From Castellaniella sp041677825 (GTDB lineage: Bacteria; Pseudomonadota; Gammaproteobacteria; Burkholderiales; Burkholderiaceae_B), in contig NZ_JBAYPG010000003.1 of assembly GCF_041677825.1 (NCBI RefSeq), positions 62,001-126,000 of the forward strand: DNA of 64,000 nucleotides, read 5' to 3'. Shown here in pieces: positions 53,489-62,355 of this stretch. Within the stretch, counting starts at the first letter, position 1. Each line of letters begins with the position of its first letter. The translations under genes were made by a program, and so were the position numbers. The notes under the pieces were generated by a model. It did not search any database and had not been told where the DNA came from. It saw only the letters and a list, made by a program, of their open reading frames with translations.

Positions 53489-55465
53489 TCAGACATCCAC
53501 ATCGGCCAGATTGCCTTTCTCTTCCAGCCAGGACCGCCGCCGGGCCGATTCACCGCGCGCCATGAGCATATCGAACATGCGCGCCGAGGCCTCGCGGCCA
53601 TCGGGGCCATGCCGCACTTGCACGAGACGCCGTGTATCGGGATTGAGGGTCGTATCCCACAGTTGCTCGGCATTCATCTCGCCCAGGCCCTTGAACCGGC
53701 TGATGCGCCAGCCCCCCTCGCGCAGCCCCTCGCCACGCAGTTTTTCCTGCAGCACATCGAGCTCGGCCTGGTCCAGGCAATACAGCTTGCGCGCCGGGCG
53801 TTTCCCGGCGGCTGGCACGTCGACGCGATACAGGGGCGGGCGCGCCACATACACGTGCCCGGTCTTGATCAACTGCGGAAAATGCCGCAGGAACAGCGTG
53901 AGCAGCAGCACCTGGATATGCGCGCCATCGACATCGGCATCCGACAGGATGCAGATGCGCCTGTAGCGCAGGCCGGACAGATCGGCCTGATCCATCGGGC
54001 CATGGGGATCCACCCCGATCGCCACGGAAATGTCGTGAATCTCGTGATTCGCAAACAGCCGGTCGCGCTCGACTTCCCAGGCATTCAGGATCTTGCCGCG
54101 CAAGGGCAGGATGGCCTGGAATTCCTTGTCGCGCCCCATCTTCGCCGAGCCCCCCGCCGAATCGCCCTCGACCAGGAAGATTTCGGTACGCGATGCATCC
54201 GATGACTCGCAGTCGGTCAGCTTGCCCGGCAGGACCGCGACACCCGAACCCTTGCGTTTTTCAACCTTGCGCGTGGCCCGTACCCGTGTGCGCGCCTGGC
54301 CGATCGCCAGCTCGGCAATCTTGCGGCCGTGCTCGACATGGGCATGCAGCCACAATTCGAGCGCATTGCGCAGGATTCCACCCACCAGGCGCACGGCATC
54401 ACGGCTGTTCAGGCGCTCCTTGATCTGCCCCTGGAACTGCGGATCGAGCACCTTGGCCGAGAGCACGAAGCTGGCCCGCGCGAATACATCCTCGGGCAGC
54501 AGGCGCAAGCCCTTGGGCACCAGACCGTGCATTTCGGCAAACGACCTGACGGCACTGAACAACCCTTCGCGCAGACCCGATTCATGGGTCCCGCCCGCGG
54601 GTGTGGCGATCAGATTGACATACGACTCGCGCACGACGGGCCCCTCTTCCGACCAGGCCACCGCCCAATGGGCACCCTCGCCGAGCGCATGGTGCTCATC
54701 ATCGGCACCCACGAAATGCGCGCCCTCGAACAGGGGCACCAGCAGCGTCGAACCCGCCAGTTCTTCGGCCAGATAGGCGGGCAGCCCGCCCGCGTAGTGC
54801 CATTCGCGCTGCTGCCCGGTCTTTTCGCACGCCAGGCTGACGCGACAACCGTCCAGCAGGACCGCCTTGCTGCGCAACACGTGTTCGAGTTCACCCAGCG
54901 GCACTTTGCCCTGGTCGAAGAACCGGGCATCGGGCCAGACCCGCACCCGTGTCCCGGTGCGCTTTCTGGGCACCGAAGCCCCTTTTTTCAGGGCCTGCAC
55001 CACAGCACCATCGGCAAACACCATATGCCATTCGGCACCATCGCGCCAGACCGTGACCTCGAGACGCGTCGCGAGCGCGTTGGTGACCGACACCCCGACC
55101 CCGTGCAAGCCTCCTGAAAACGCATAGGCTGCCGCACCGTCCTTGCTGAACTTGCCGCCGGCGTGCAGCCGGGTGAAGACAAGCTCGATGACCGGCACCC
55201 GCTCCTGCGGGTGCGGGCCCACCGGGATCCCCCGGCCATCGTCCTGTACCGAGACGCTGCCGTCGGCGTGACAGGTCACGTCGATCTGCCGCGCATGACC
55301 CGCCAGGGCTTCGTCGGCCGCATTGTCGATCACCTCTTGCAGCATATGCAGCGGATTGTTGGTCCGCGTGTACATCCCGGGGCGCTGGCGCACCGGCTCG
55401 AGCCCCTTCAGAACCTGAATCGAAGATTCGTCGTATCGTGCTGTAGTCAATGTTGCGTCCGTCAT
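53489..55465 (-). CDS. parE: DNA topoisomerase IV subunit B
   Basis: The 658-residue ATPase subunit pairs with ParC. It has the GHKL ATP-binding site (VIDNAADEALAGHARQI, DDGRGIPVGPHPQE, GGLHGVGVSVTNALA), the transducer domain, the TOPRIM region with FLVEGDSAGGSAKMGRDKEFQAILPLRG and SDADVDGAHIQ, and a C-terminal end in LEEKGNLADVDV. The gene is divergent from trxA. A TAAAAT on the minus strand at 55486-55491 may be its -10 box, but the -35 is poor. Confidence 0.96.
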   Translation of the reverse strand: MTDATLTTARYDESSIQVLKGLEPVRQRPGMYTRTNNPLHMLQEVIDNAADEALAGHARQIDVTCHADGSVSVQDDGRGIPVGPHPQERVPVIELVFTRLHAGGKFSKDGAAAYAFSGGLHGVGVSVTNALATRLEVTVWRDGAEWHMVFADGAVVQALKKGASVPRKRTGTRVRVWPDARFFDQGKVPLGELEHVLRSKAVLLDGCRVSLACEKTGQQREWHYAGGLPAYLAEELAGSTLLVPLFEGAHFVGADDEHHALGEGAHWAVAWSEEGPVVRESYVNLIATPAGGTHESGLREGLFSAVRSFAEMHGLVPKGLRLLPEDVFARASFVLSAKVLDPQFQGQIKERLNSRDAVRLVGGILRNALELWLHAHVEHGRKIAELAIGQARTRVRATRKVEKRKGSGVAVLPGKLTDCESSDASRTEIFLVEGDSAGGSAKMGRDKEFQAILPLRGKILNAWEVERDRLFANHEIHDISVAIGVDPHGPMDQADLSGLRYRRICILSDADVDGAHIQVLLLTLFLRHFPQLIKTGHVYVARPPLYRVDVPAAGKRPARKLYCLDQAELDVLQEKLRGEGLREGGWRISRFKGLGEMNAEQLWDTTLNPDTRRLVQVRHGPDGREASARMFDMLMARGESARRRSWLEEKGNLADVDV

Positions 55466-55591
55466 CCAGGCCAGAAAAAAGCACCATTTTACGAAGATAA
55501 TGTTATGCTTGATGGCAACAGGCTACGGCATGCCACGCACGGGCTGCCTGCACAATCGCCTCGTCATCGTTTATCCCAGGTTCCAAATACA

Positions 55592-55918
55592 ATGAGCGAC
55601 TCCATCCAGCATGTCAGTGATGCGTCCTTCCAGGCCGACGTGCTCCAATCCGAACGTCCGGTGCTGGTCGACTTCTGGGCCGAATGGTGCGGCCCCTGTA
55701 AAATGATTGCGCCGCTGCTCGAAGAAGCCGCCAGCAAGCATCAGGGCCGCCTCACCATTGCCAAGCTCAATGTCGACGACAATCCCGCCAGTGCAGCAGA
55801 GTACGGCGTCCGGGGCATTCCCACCCTGATGCTCTTCAAGGCAGGCCAGGTCGTGGCCACCAAGGTGGGCGCCCTGTCGCGCAACCAGCTGCAGGCTTTC
55901 CTCGACGAAGCACTGTAA
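55592..55918 (+). CDS. trxA: thioredoxin 1
   Basis: The 108-residue protein has the thioredoxin fold and active site WCGPC at 32-36 (VLVDFWAEWCGPCKM). It reduces disulfides in cytosolic proteins with NADPH via thioredoxin reductase. ATG 55592 is the family start; the longer open frame upstream is antisense to parE. It is followed by rho after 104 bases, the usual trxA-rho order. Confidence 0.97.
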   Translation: MSDSIQHVSDASFQADVLQSERPVLVDFWAEWCGPCKMIAPLLEEAASKHQGRLTIAKLNVDDNPASAAEYGVRGIPTLMLFKAGQVVATKVGALSRNQLQAFLDEAL

Positions 55919-55956
55919 ACACACCATCCCGATCCATATCCTTCGATCCTGTGCAC

Positions 55957-55978
55957 GCAGGCCCTGCCCGGGGCCTGC
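55957..55978 (+). terminator. hairpin in the trxA-rho gap
   Basis: GCAGGCCC and GGGCCTGC form an eight-bp perfect stem with a six-base loop 38 bases after the trxA stop. The sequence after it (GGTTGTCC) is not a strong U-tract, so termination is possible but unproven. It lies 45 bases before the rho ATG and could also take part in rho leader control. Confidence 0.4.
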
Positions 55979-56022
55979 GGTTGTCCAGACGGTCCTTCTG
56001 TCCCCTCCTCCGTTTCCCACCC

Positions 56023-57279
56023 ATGCACCTGAATGAACTCAAAGCACTGCATGTCTCGCAGTTGCTCGAAATGGCCGCCGGTCTGGAGATCGAAAACGCC
56101 AACCGCCTGCGCAAACAGGAACTGATGTTCGCCATCATGAAGCGGCGCGCCAAGCAAGGCGAACAGATCTTCGGCGACGGCGTACTTGAAGTCCTGCCAG
56201 ACGGCTTCGGCTTTCTGCGCTCGCCCGAGACCTCATATCTGGCCAGTACCGACGACATCTACATCTCGCCCTCGCAGATCCGGCGCTTCAACCTGCACAC
56301 AGGCGATTCGATCGAAGGCGAGGTGCGCGTGCCCAAGGACGGCGAACGCTATTTCGCGCTGGTGAAGGTCGACAAGGTCAATGGCATGCTGCCGGAAGCC
56401 ATCAAGCACCGGATCATGTTCGAGAACCTCACACCGCTGCACCCCGATGTCCCCATGGTGCTCGAGCGCGACATCAAGAGCAAGGAAAACATCACCGGGC
56501 GCATCATGGACATCTTCGCGCCCATCGGCAAGGGCCAGCGCGCCCTGATCGTCGCCAGCCCCAAGTCCGGCAAGACCGTGATGATGCAGCACATTGCACA
56601 CGCCATCACCGCCAATTATCCCGATGCCGTGATGATCGTGCTGCTGGTCGACGAACGCCCGGAAGAAGTCACCGAAATGCAACGCACGGTGCGCGGCGAA
56701 GTCGTCGCGTCCACCTTTGATGAACCGGCCACACGACACGTGCAGGTCGCTGAAATGGTGATCGAAAAGGCCAAGCGCCTGGTCGAGCTCAAGAAAGACG
56801 TGGTCATACTGCTCGACTCGATCACTCGTCTGGCCCGCGCCTACAACACCGTTGTCCCGGCATCGGGCAAGGTGCTCACGGGCGGCGTCGATGCCAATGC
56901 CCTGCAACGCCCCAAACGCTTCTTTGGCGCAGCGCGCAACCTCGAAGAGGGCGGCTCGCTGACCATCATCGGTACGGCTCTCATCGAAACGGGCAGCCGC
57001 ATGGATGAAGTCATTTACGAAGAATTCAAGGGCACGGGCAACTCCGAAGTGCATCTCGAGCGCCGCCTGGCAGAAAAGCGCATTTATCCGGCCATCAACC
57101 TGAACAAATCCGGCACACGTCGCGAAGAACTCCTGATCGCCCCGGATCTTCTGCCGAAGATCTGGGTGTTGCGCAAATTCATACACGATATGGATGATGT
57201 CGAAGCCATGGAATTCATCCTGGACAAAATCCGGGCCACCAAGAACAACGCCGAATTCTTCGACATGATGAAAAAATAA
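56023..57279 (+). CDS. rho: transcription termination factor Rho
   Basis: The 418-residue helicase has the N-terminal RNA-binding domain (GFGFLRSPETSYLASTDDIYISP), the P-loop SPKSGKT, Walker B VVILLDSITRLARAYN, the R-loop LTGGVDANAL and the Q-loop region. It releases RNA from stalled polymerase at Rho-dependent sites. ATG 56023 (MHLNELKALHVSQLLEMA) is the family start. There is no insertion or long N-terminal extension. It precedes gdhA by 13 bases. Confidence 0.97.
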   Translation: MHLNELKALHVSQLLEMAAGLEIENANRLRKQELMFAIMKRRAKQGEQIFGDGVLEVLPDGFGFLRSPETSYLASTDDIYISPSQIRRFNLHTGDSIEGEVRVPKDGERYFALVKVDKVNGMLPEAIKHRIMFENLTPLHPDVPMVLERDIKSKENITGRIMDIFAPIGKGQRALIVASPKSGKTVMMQHIAHAITANYPDAVMIVLLVDERPEEVTEMQRTVRGEVVASTFDEPATRHVQVAEMVIEKAKRLVELKKDVVILLDSITRLARAYNTVVPASGKVLTGGVDANALQRPKRFFGAARNLEEGGSLTIIGTALIETGSRMDEVIYEEFKGTGNSEVHLERRLAEKRIYPAINLNKSGTRREELLIAPDLLPKIWVLRKFIHDMDDVEAMEFILDKIRATKNNAEFFDMMKK

Positions 57280-57292
57280 GCGAGATCCCTTG

Positions 57293-58633
57293 ATGAACCC
57301 CTCTTCCGTCAATGATTTCCTGTCCCGAGTCGAGGCCCGAGATCCGAATCAACCTGAATACCTGCAGGCCGTCACTGAAGTCATGCACTGCCTGTGGCCC
57401 TATATGCAGTCGCACCCCCATTATGCCGATCAGGCACTGCTCGAACGCCTGATCGAACCCGAGCGCATCATCCAGTTCCGCATCTGCTGGCTCGATGACA
57501 GCGGGCAGATCCGCGTCAACCGGGGCTACCGCATCCAGCACAGCTCGGCCATCGGGCCCTACAAGGGCGGCATGCGGTTTCACCCCTCGGTGAACCTCTC
57601 CATCCTGAAGTTCCTGGCCTTCGAGCAGACGTTCAAGAACGCACTCACCACCTTGCCCATGGGCAGCGGCAAGGGCGGCTCGGATTTCGACCCCAAGGGC
57701 AAATCCGATGCCGAAGTCATGCGTTTCTGCCAGGCCCTGATGATCGAGCTCTACCGCCACCTGGGGCCCGATACCGATGTCCCGGCCGGCGACATCGGCG
57801 TGGGCAGCCGCGAGGTCGGTTACATGGCCGGCATGATGAAAAAGCTGTCCAACCAGTCTGGCAGCGTATTCACCGGCAAGGGTACGGCGTTCGGCGGCAG
57901 CCTCATCCGCCCCGAAGCCACCGGCTATGGCACGGTCTATTTTGCCGAAGAAATGCTGCACCATGCCGGGCAATCGCTGGAAGGCTACAAGGTCGCGGTA
58001 TCCGGGTCGGGCAACGTAGCCCAGTATGCCATCGAAAAATGCATGCAGCTGGGTGCCCGGGTCATTTCCGCATCGGATTCGCAGGGCTGTGTGATCGATC
58101 CGGCCGGCTTCACACCTGAAAAACTCGCCTGGCTGATCGAACTCAAGAACGAACGGCGCGGCCGTATCGAAGAGTACGCCGAGCACTTCGGGCTGCAGTA
58201 CGAGGCCGACCGCTGTCCATGGCACGTGCCGGTCGATGTGGCCCTGCCGTGCGCCACCCAGAACGAACTCACGCTCGATGATGCCCGTACCTTGATAGGC
58301 AATGGTGTGCGCTGCGTGGCAGAAGGCGCCAACATGCCCACCAGCTATGATGCAGCAGAGGCGTTCATCCAGGCCGGCGTACTCTACGCGCCGGGCAAGG
58401 CCAGCAACGCGGGCGGCGTAGCGGTTTCAGGCCTGGAGATGAGCCAGAATGCCCAGCGGCTGCACTGGACTCGCGATCAGGTCGACAGCCGCCTGCATGC
58501 CATCATGCGCGACATCCACGAAAACTGCGTGCACTATGGTGCGCAGGGTCGCAAGGTGAATTACCTGAATGGTGCCAACATCGCCGGCTTCGTGAAGGTG
58601 GCCGATGCCATGCTGGCGCAGGGGGTGTACTGA
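57293..58633 (+). CDS. gdhA: NADP-specific glutamate dehydrogenase
   Basis: The 446-residue enzyme aminates 2-oxoglutarate with ammonia. It carries the family signature LPMGSGKGGSDFDPKGKSD including the catalytic Lys region, RPEATGYGTVYF, and the coenzyme fold VAVSGSGNVAQYAIEKCMQLG. The length is that of the bacterial hexameric NADP type. ATG 57293 has a GAGA ribosome binding site. It ends at a bidirectional terminator. The last gene of the trxA-rho-gdhA rightward group; cotranscription with rho is possible from the 13-base gap. Confidence 0.95.
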   Translation: MNPSSVNDFLSRVEARDPNQPEYLQAVTEVMHCLWPYMQSHPHYADQALLERLIEPERIIQFRICWLDDSGQIRVNRGYRIQHSSAIGPYKGGMRFHPSVNLSILKFLAFEQTFKNALTTLPMGSGKGGSDFDPKGKSDAEVMRFCQALMIELYRHLGPDTDVPAGDIGVGSREVGYMAGMMKKLSNQSGSVFTGKGTAFGGSLIRPEATGYGTVYFAEEMLHHAGQSLEGYKVAVSGSGNVAQYAIEKCMQLGARVISASDSQGCVIDPAGFTPEKLAWLIELKNERRGRIEEYAEHFGLQYEADRCPWHVPVDVALPCATQNELTLDDARTLIGNGVRCVAEGANMPTSYDAAEAFIQAGVLYAPGKASNAGGVAVSGLEMSQNAQRLHWTRDQVDSRLHAIMRDIHENCVHYGAQGRKVNYLNGANIAGFVKVADAMLAQGVY

Positions 58634-58660
58634 TGAATCCGCCTGATGCGCTTCGGCACC

Positions 58661-58694
58661 CATGAAAAAGGCTCCCCAGGGAGCCTTTTTCATG
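58661..58694. terminator. bidirectional intrinsic terminator between gdhA and yhdP
   Basis: A 15-bp perfect inverted repeat (CATGAAAAAGGCTCC and its complement) has a four-base CCAG loop and A/T tracts on both sides, so it can end transcription from either direction. The stop codon of the yhdP-like gene (58690-58692) lies inside the right arm. Confidence 0.9.
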
Positions 58695-61600
58695 GTTTGC
58701 TCGACAGGCTGACCTCCTCGAGTTGCGGATCCTCCCAGGGGCCGGTGATCGCGTAGCGCCTGGTCATGGCACGGGCCAGGGGATCCTTCAGCAACCATTG
58801 TGTCACAAAGGCGCCCAGGCCAACCAATGGGTTCACGGCGATGCCCGCGGCCACGGAGGCCCCGCTGGCATCGAGGTTGGGGACCACCACGGCCTGCAGA
58901 TCCATGGTCTCCTCGATCACATCCGCACTGCCGTCCAGGATCAGGGTACCCACCGGACCGATCATCTTGTAATCCTGCATCCGCGCGAGGCCCCGATCCA
59001 GTCTGAGGGTGCCACGCAACTGATCAAACGGCAGACCTTCCCGCATCAAGCCCGTGAGCGCACCCTCGAGGCGGAACAGGCGCGAAACGGACTGCAGGGA
59101 GAAGACTTCGAGCAACTTGGCCGAGCGTGAATCCACCTGGGGAAAACGGCCTTTGTCGAGCGACAGGGTCAGTTCACCATCAATGTCCTGAACCTCTCTG
59201 CGCCATGGCAGATTGCGCCAATCGAAGTGCCCCTGAATCTCACCCTGCCCACCCACGAGCACCCCCGACCAACCGGCATGATCCATCCAGGCGCCAAGAT
59301 TGTCAGTATCCATGCGCGCCTTGATGGACAAGCCCCGGTCCGCGCCCTGCAGGCGCCACACGCCGGTACCCTGCAGTTGCGTCCCGGCAGGCCCGATGCG
59401 CAAACGCCCCAGAGTCCAGATCTTGCCGGCGCGATCCTGTTCGCCTTCCAGGGCCAGTGGCCCCAGCGCATGACCGTAGAGACGAAAGTCTTCCACCTGC
59501 AGGGTGATCGCCGGGATGAAGACGTCGTCATCCAGGTCCTGCGCGATGTCCGCCGATGGCGTGGGCAGCAGGGACCCCGTATCGCCTGGATCATCCCCCA
59601 GGCTCAAACGATCGAAATGCGCATTCACGCGCCCCTGCACCTGGCCTTCATGGGCCTGCCACTTGATGGTCCCGCGGGTCTGGTCGGAACGCAGGTTCAC
59701 CGACCATTGGCCACCCTGCGCGCGCACCGCCCGCAAGGTGGCCTGATCCAGCCGTGTCCCCAGAAGGCGCAACTGATCGGCACGAACGCTGAATGCCACC
59801 AGATCAGGCCAAAGACCCGGTCCGGCATGAGGCGCCCCGGGCGCGGAAAATTCGTTGGCAATGCGATCCCAGGCATCGAGATCCACCAGGGGATAGGCCA
59901 CATCGAGCGTCAGGCCAGCCACAGGCTCGGCGGCCGCGCGCCCCAGACCGATGGCAGCCTGCTCGAAATAGGGTTTCCGTGGCGCATCCGGGCGATGCGT
60001 CAGCCGCATGTCCAGTGCGCTGCCCAGTCGGACATCCAGGCTTTCCCGGCCGTTCGCCGCGTCACTCCAGTCGATCTGCAACGGCATGGCCTCACCCAGC
60101 GGTTTGGCGAGCGGGGCGGGAAAATCGAGCTTCATGTCCTGGAGTTCGGATTCGAGCCCCAGGTGATAACCGTGCCCCGTGCGTCGCAACAGCGCCTTCC
60201 AGGCGAGCGACCCCGAAATCCGCTGCATACCGGGTACGTCGGCCAGCGTGCGCAGGGCGCTTGCGGCCATGGTGCCGTGCAGCTTCAGGCCGGGCGCCTG
60301 CGCCGGACCCAGCGCGCCTGTGACGTTCAACTCACCCCCCAGGAATCGTGCCTTCAGCGGCGCCGGCATGGTGACCCCATTCTCGTCGAAATCAAGTCGC
60401 CCGGCGATGGCGTCTATCTGCGGCACTTCGGGCAAAAAGCGCACACTCGACGGCCCCGAAAACTGCACCTGCCCATGCACCTGGGTGTCGATGCTGTGCA
60501 ACAGCGGTACGGTGAGAGACAGCGGCACCTGCCATTGGCCCGTCGCCCGGGCCTCCGAAAACAGGCCCTGCAGCATGTCGCCGACTGGCGAATGCCGCAT
60601 GAATGACATCCAGGTCTGGCCGCTGGCCCGGGCCTGGCCCGATACTTCGAGGGTGGTGTCGTTTTCGAGATCCGGGATGCGCGCATCGATGTCATTCAGG
60701 TGGATCCATTCATCACCTGGTGCCGGCTGCATCACGGCACGCTCACCCTGCAGGCGCAAATCGGTCCGGTGCAGTTCTGCGCGGCCCCGGATCTGCTCGA
60801 GCAATGGCCAGCGCTCGGCAGCCGTCGCATCGGGCACGAGATCGACCGTGGCGTTCACCAGCTGGCCTGCCAGATGAAAATCCCCAGCATCGGGCCGGTC
60901 ACCGAACGGGAACTCGGCGATATCCCCCCGCAGCCGCCAATCGGCCTCGCGCAGCTCACCCTGCCTGAGGCCTTCGGCCAGCCATGCGCGTGCGTCTTCA
61001 TCCACTTCGAGGGGCAGATAGCGATGCAGGGCGGCCAGTTCCGCGCGTTCGACCCGGCCGCCCAATTCGGCCTGACCGGCCCCGGGCCCGGAAGCCCAGT
61101 GGCCCTGGCCCCGGACACTGATGTCGGGATTGAGCCAGCGAAACTGATCGAGTTGCAGGATCAGATCAGGCGTTGGCCGTTCTTCGGCCACATCGACGGC
61201 AACCGTCGCGGCGCTTGCAGCATCCAGATCCGGCAAATGCCCGGTGAGTTGCCCTCGAGCCTCGATGGCGCCCAGTTGCAGGTCATGATCGAACCAGGCG
61301 GGCGCCTCGAGTATGGCACCATGGGTCCGAACCTGGAAATCGAGCGGCCCACGCAGGTGCCCCTCGCGCCCCAGGACGCGCAGCGTGGCCAGGCTTGAGC
61401 GCCCCCAGGCCTGGAGGTCTGCAACCTGCAGCCGGCCCTCTTTTTGAGGCTGCCATACCAGCCCCAAAGATTGCAACAACACCGTGACACGAGGCCCGGA
61501 GGCCGACGACTGGCCCCAGAACTGCACATCGAGACTGCCCTTGTGCAAGGCCTGGGGCACGTCCAGCCACGAACGCCAGACGGCCGCATCGCTGCCCTGC

Positions 61601-62328
61601 AGGCGCATCCAGGCCTGCCAGGACGATGGCCACTGCCCCCGAGCCAGGGCCGTGGCATCGGCCAGCGTCGCCCGCAGGCTCAGATGCGCCTGCGGCACCG
61701 CGGCGGTTTGTGCAGCCAGTGACACCCCGACCCCGCCGTCAGGCTGTCGGCGCAGGGTCAGATCCACCCCTTCGAGCGCGAGCTCCGTGCCATCGCGGGT
61801 GTGATCTGCCCAGCGCAGGGTGGCATCGCGAAATTCGAGCATGGGCTGGGACAGCAGCCACCGCAGGGCCGCATCCGACACAGCCTCATCGTCGGCAGAA
61901 CCGCTCTCGTTTGCCAGAGGGATATCCAGCTGCCCGCCAGGCAAACGGACCAGGTGCAGCGCCACACCGCGGGTCTGCAGATGCAGCACGCCAGGATGAT
62001 CGGGACGCCAGGCGGGCCAGTCGACCAGCGCGTGCACCGACGGAATGGTGAGCAGGTCTCTGCCATCATGCGAGCGCAGGCGCACGTTGCGCATGTCGAT
62101 GCGCGGCCTGAAGCCTTGCCACCGGATCGCAAGGCGGTCCCAGTGGACGTCGGCCCCGAGCGCACGCGAGAGATGATCCTGCACATACCCCTGCCCATGC
62201 TGCAGAAGCGGCGGCAGACCGTAGCGCACGCCCAGCACGCCCAATACCAGAATGATGTAAAGGCCGATGAGGAGCCTGAGCAGGTACCGGCCACAGGTTG
62301 CGGCAAGGCGTGAATTCAATTGGCGCAT
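58690..62328 (-). CDS. yhdP: YhdP-family (AsmA-like) large envelope protein
   Basis: The 1212-residue protein has one N-terminal membrane anchor (LLIGLYIILVLGVLGVRYG) and a very long beta-rich periplasmic body with AsmA-like repeats, ending in an AsmA_2-type region (SFSLQS-like VFSLQSVSRLFRLEG) and AVVVPNLDASGASVAAG. This is the YhdP/TIGR02099 layout. Such proteins bridge the envelope and are thought to move phospholipids from inner to outer membrane. ATG 62328 (MRQLNSRLAATCG) is chosen because the open frame upstream reads antisense through glnE. The starts of yhdP and glnE are 27 bases apart. Confidence 0.9.
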   Translation of the reverse strand: MRQLNSRLAATCGRYLLRLLIGLYIILVLGVLGVRYGLPPLLQHGQGYVQDHLSRALGADVHWDRLAIRWQGFRPRIDMRNVRLRSHDGRDLLTIPSVHALVDWPAWRPDHPGVLHLQTRGVALHLVRLPGGQLDIPLANESGSADDEAVSDAALRWLLSQPMLEFRDATLRWADHTRDGTELALEGVDLTLRRQPDGGVGVSLAAQTAAVPQAHLSLRATLADATALARGQWPSSWQAWMRLQGSDAAVWRSWLDVPQALHKGSLDVQFWGQSSASGPRVTVLLQSLGLVWQPQKEGRLQVADLQAWGRSSLATLRVLGREGHLRGPLDFQVRTHGAILEAPAWFDHDLQLGAIEARGQLTGHLPDLDAASAATVAVDVAEERPTPDLILQLDQFRWLNPDISVRGQGHWASGPGAGQAELGGRVERAELAALHRYLPLEVDEDARAWLAEGLRQGELREADWRLRGDIAEFPFGDRPDAGDFHLAGQLVNATVDLVPDATAAERWPLLEQIRGRAELHRTDLRLQGERAVMQPAPGDEWIHLNDIDARIPDLENDTTLEVSGQARASGQTWMSFMRHSPVGDMLQGLFSEARATGQWQVPLSLTVPLLHSIDTQVHGQVQFSGPSSVRFLPEVPQIDAIAGRLDFDENGVTMPAPLKARFLGGELNVTGALGPAQAPGLKLHGTMAASALRTLADVPGMQRISGSLAWKALLRRTGHGYHLGLESELQDMKLDFPAPLAKPLGEAMPLQIDWSDAANGRESLDVRLGSALDMRLTHRPDAPRKPYFEQAAIGLGRAAAEPVAGLTLDVAYPLVDLDAWDRIANEFSAPGAPHAGPGLWPDLVAFSVRADQLRLLGTRLDQATLRAVRAQGGQWSVNLRSDQTRGTIKWQAHEGQVQGRVNAHFDRLSLGDDPGDTGSLLPTPSADIAQDLDDDVFIPAITLQVEDFRLYGHALGPLALEGEQDRAGKIWTLGRLRIGPAGTQLQGTGVWRLQGADRGLSIKARMDTDNLGAWMDHAGWSGVLVGGQGEIQGHFDWRNLPWRREVQDIDGELTLSLDKGRFPQVDSRSAKLLEVFSLQSVSRLFRLEGALTGLMREGLPFDQLRGTLRLDRGLARMQDYKMIGPVGTLILDGSADVIEETMDLQAVVVPNLDASGASVAAGIAVNPLVGLGAFVTQWLLKDPLARAMTRRYAITGPWEDPQLEEVSLSSKP

Positions 62329-62355
62329 GCCATGATTTGCAGTATGTTGGAGCCC

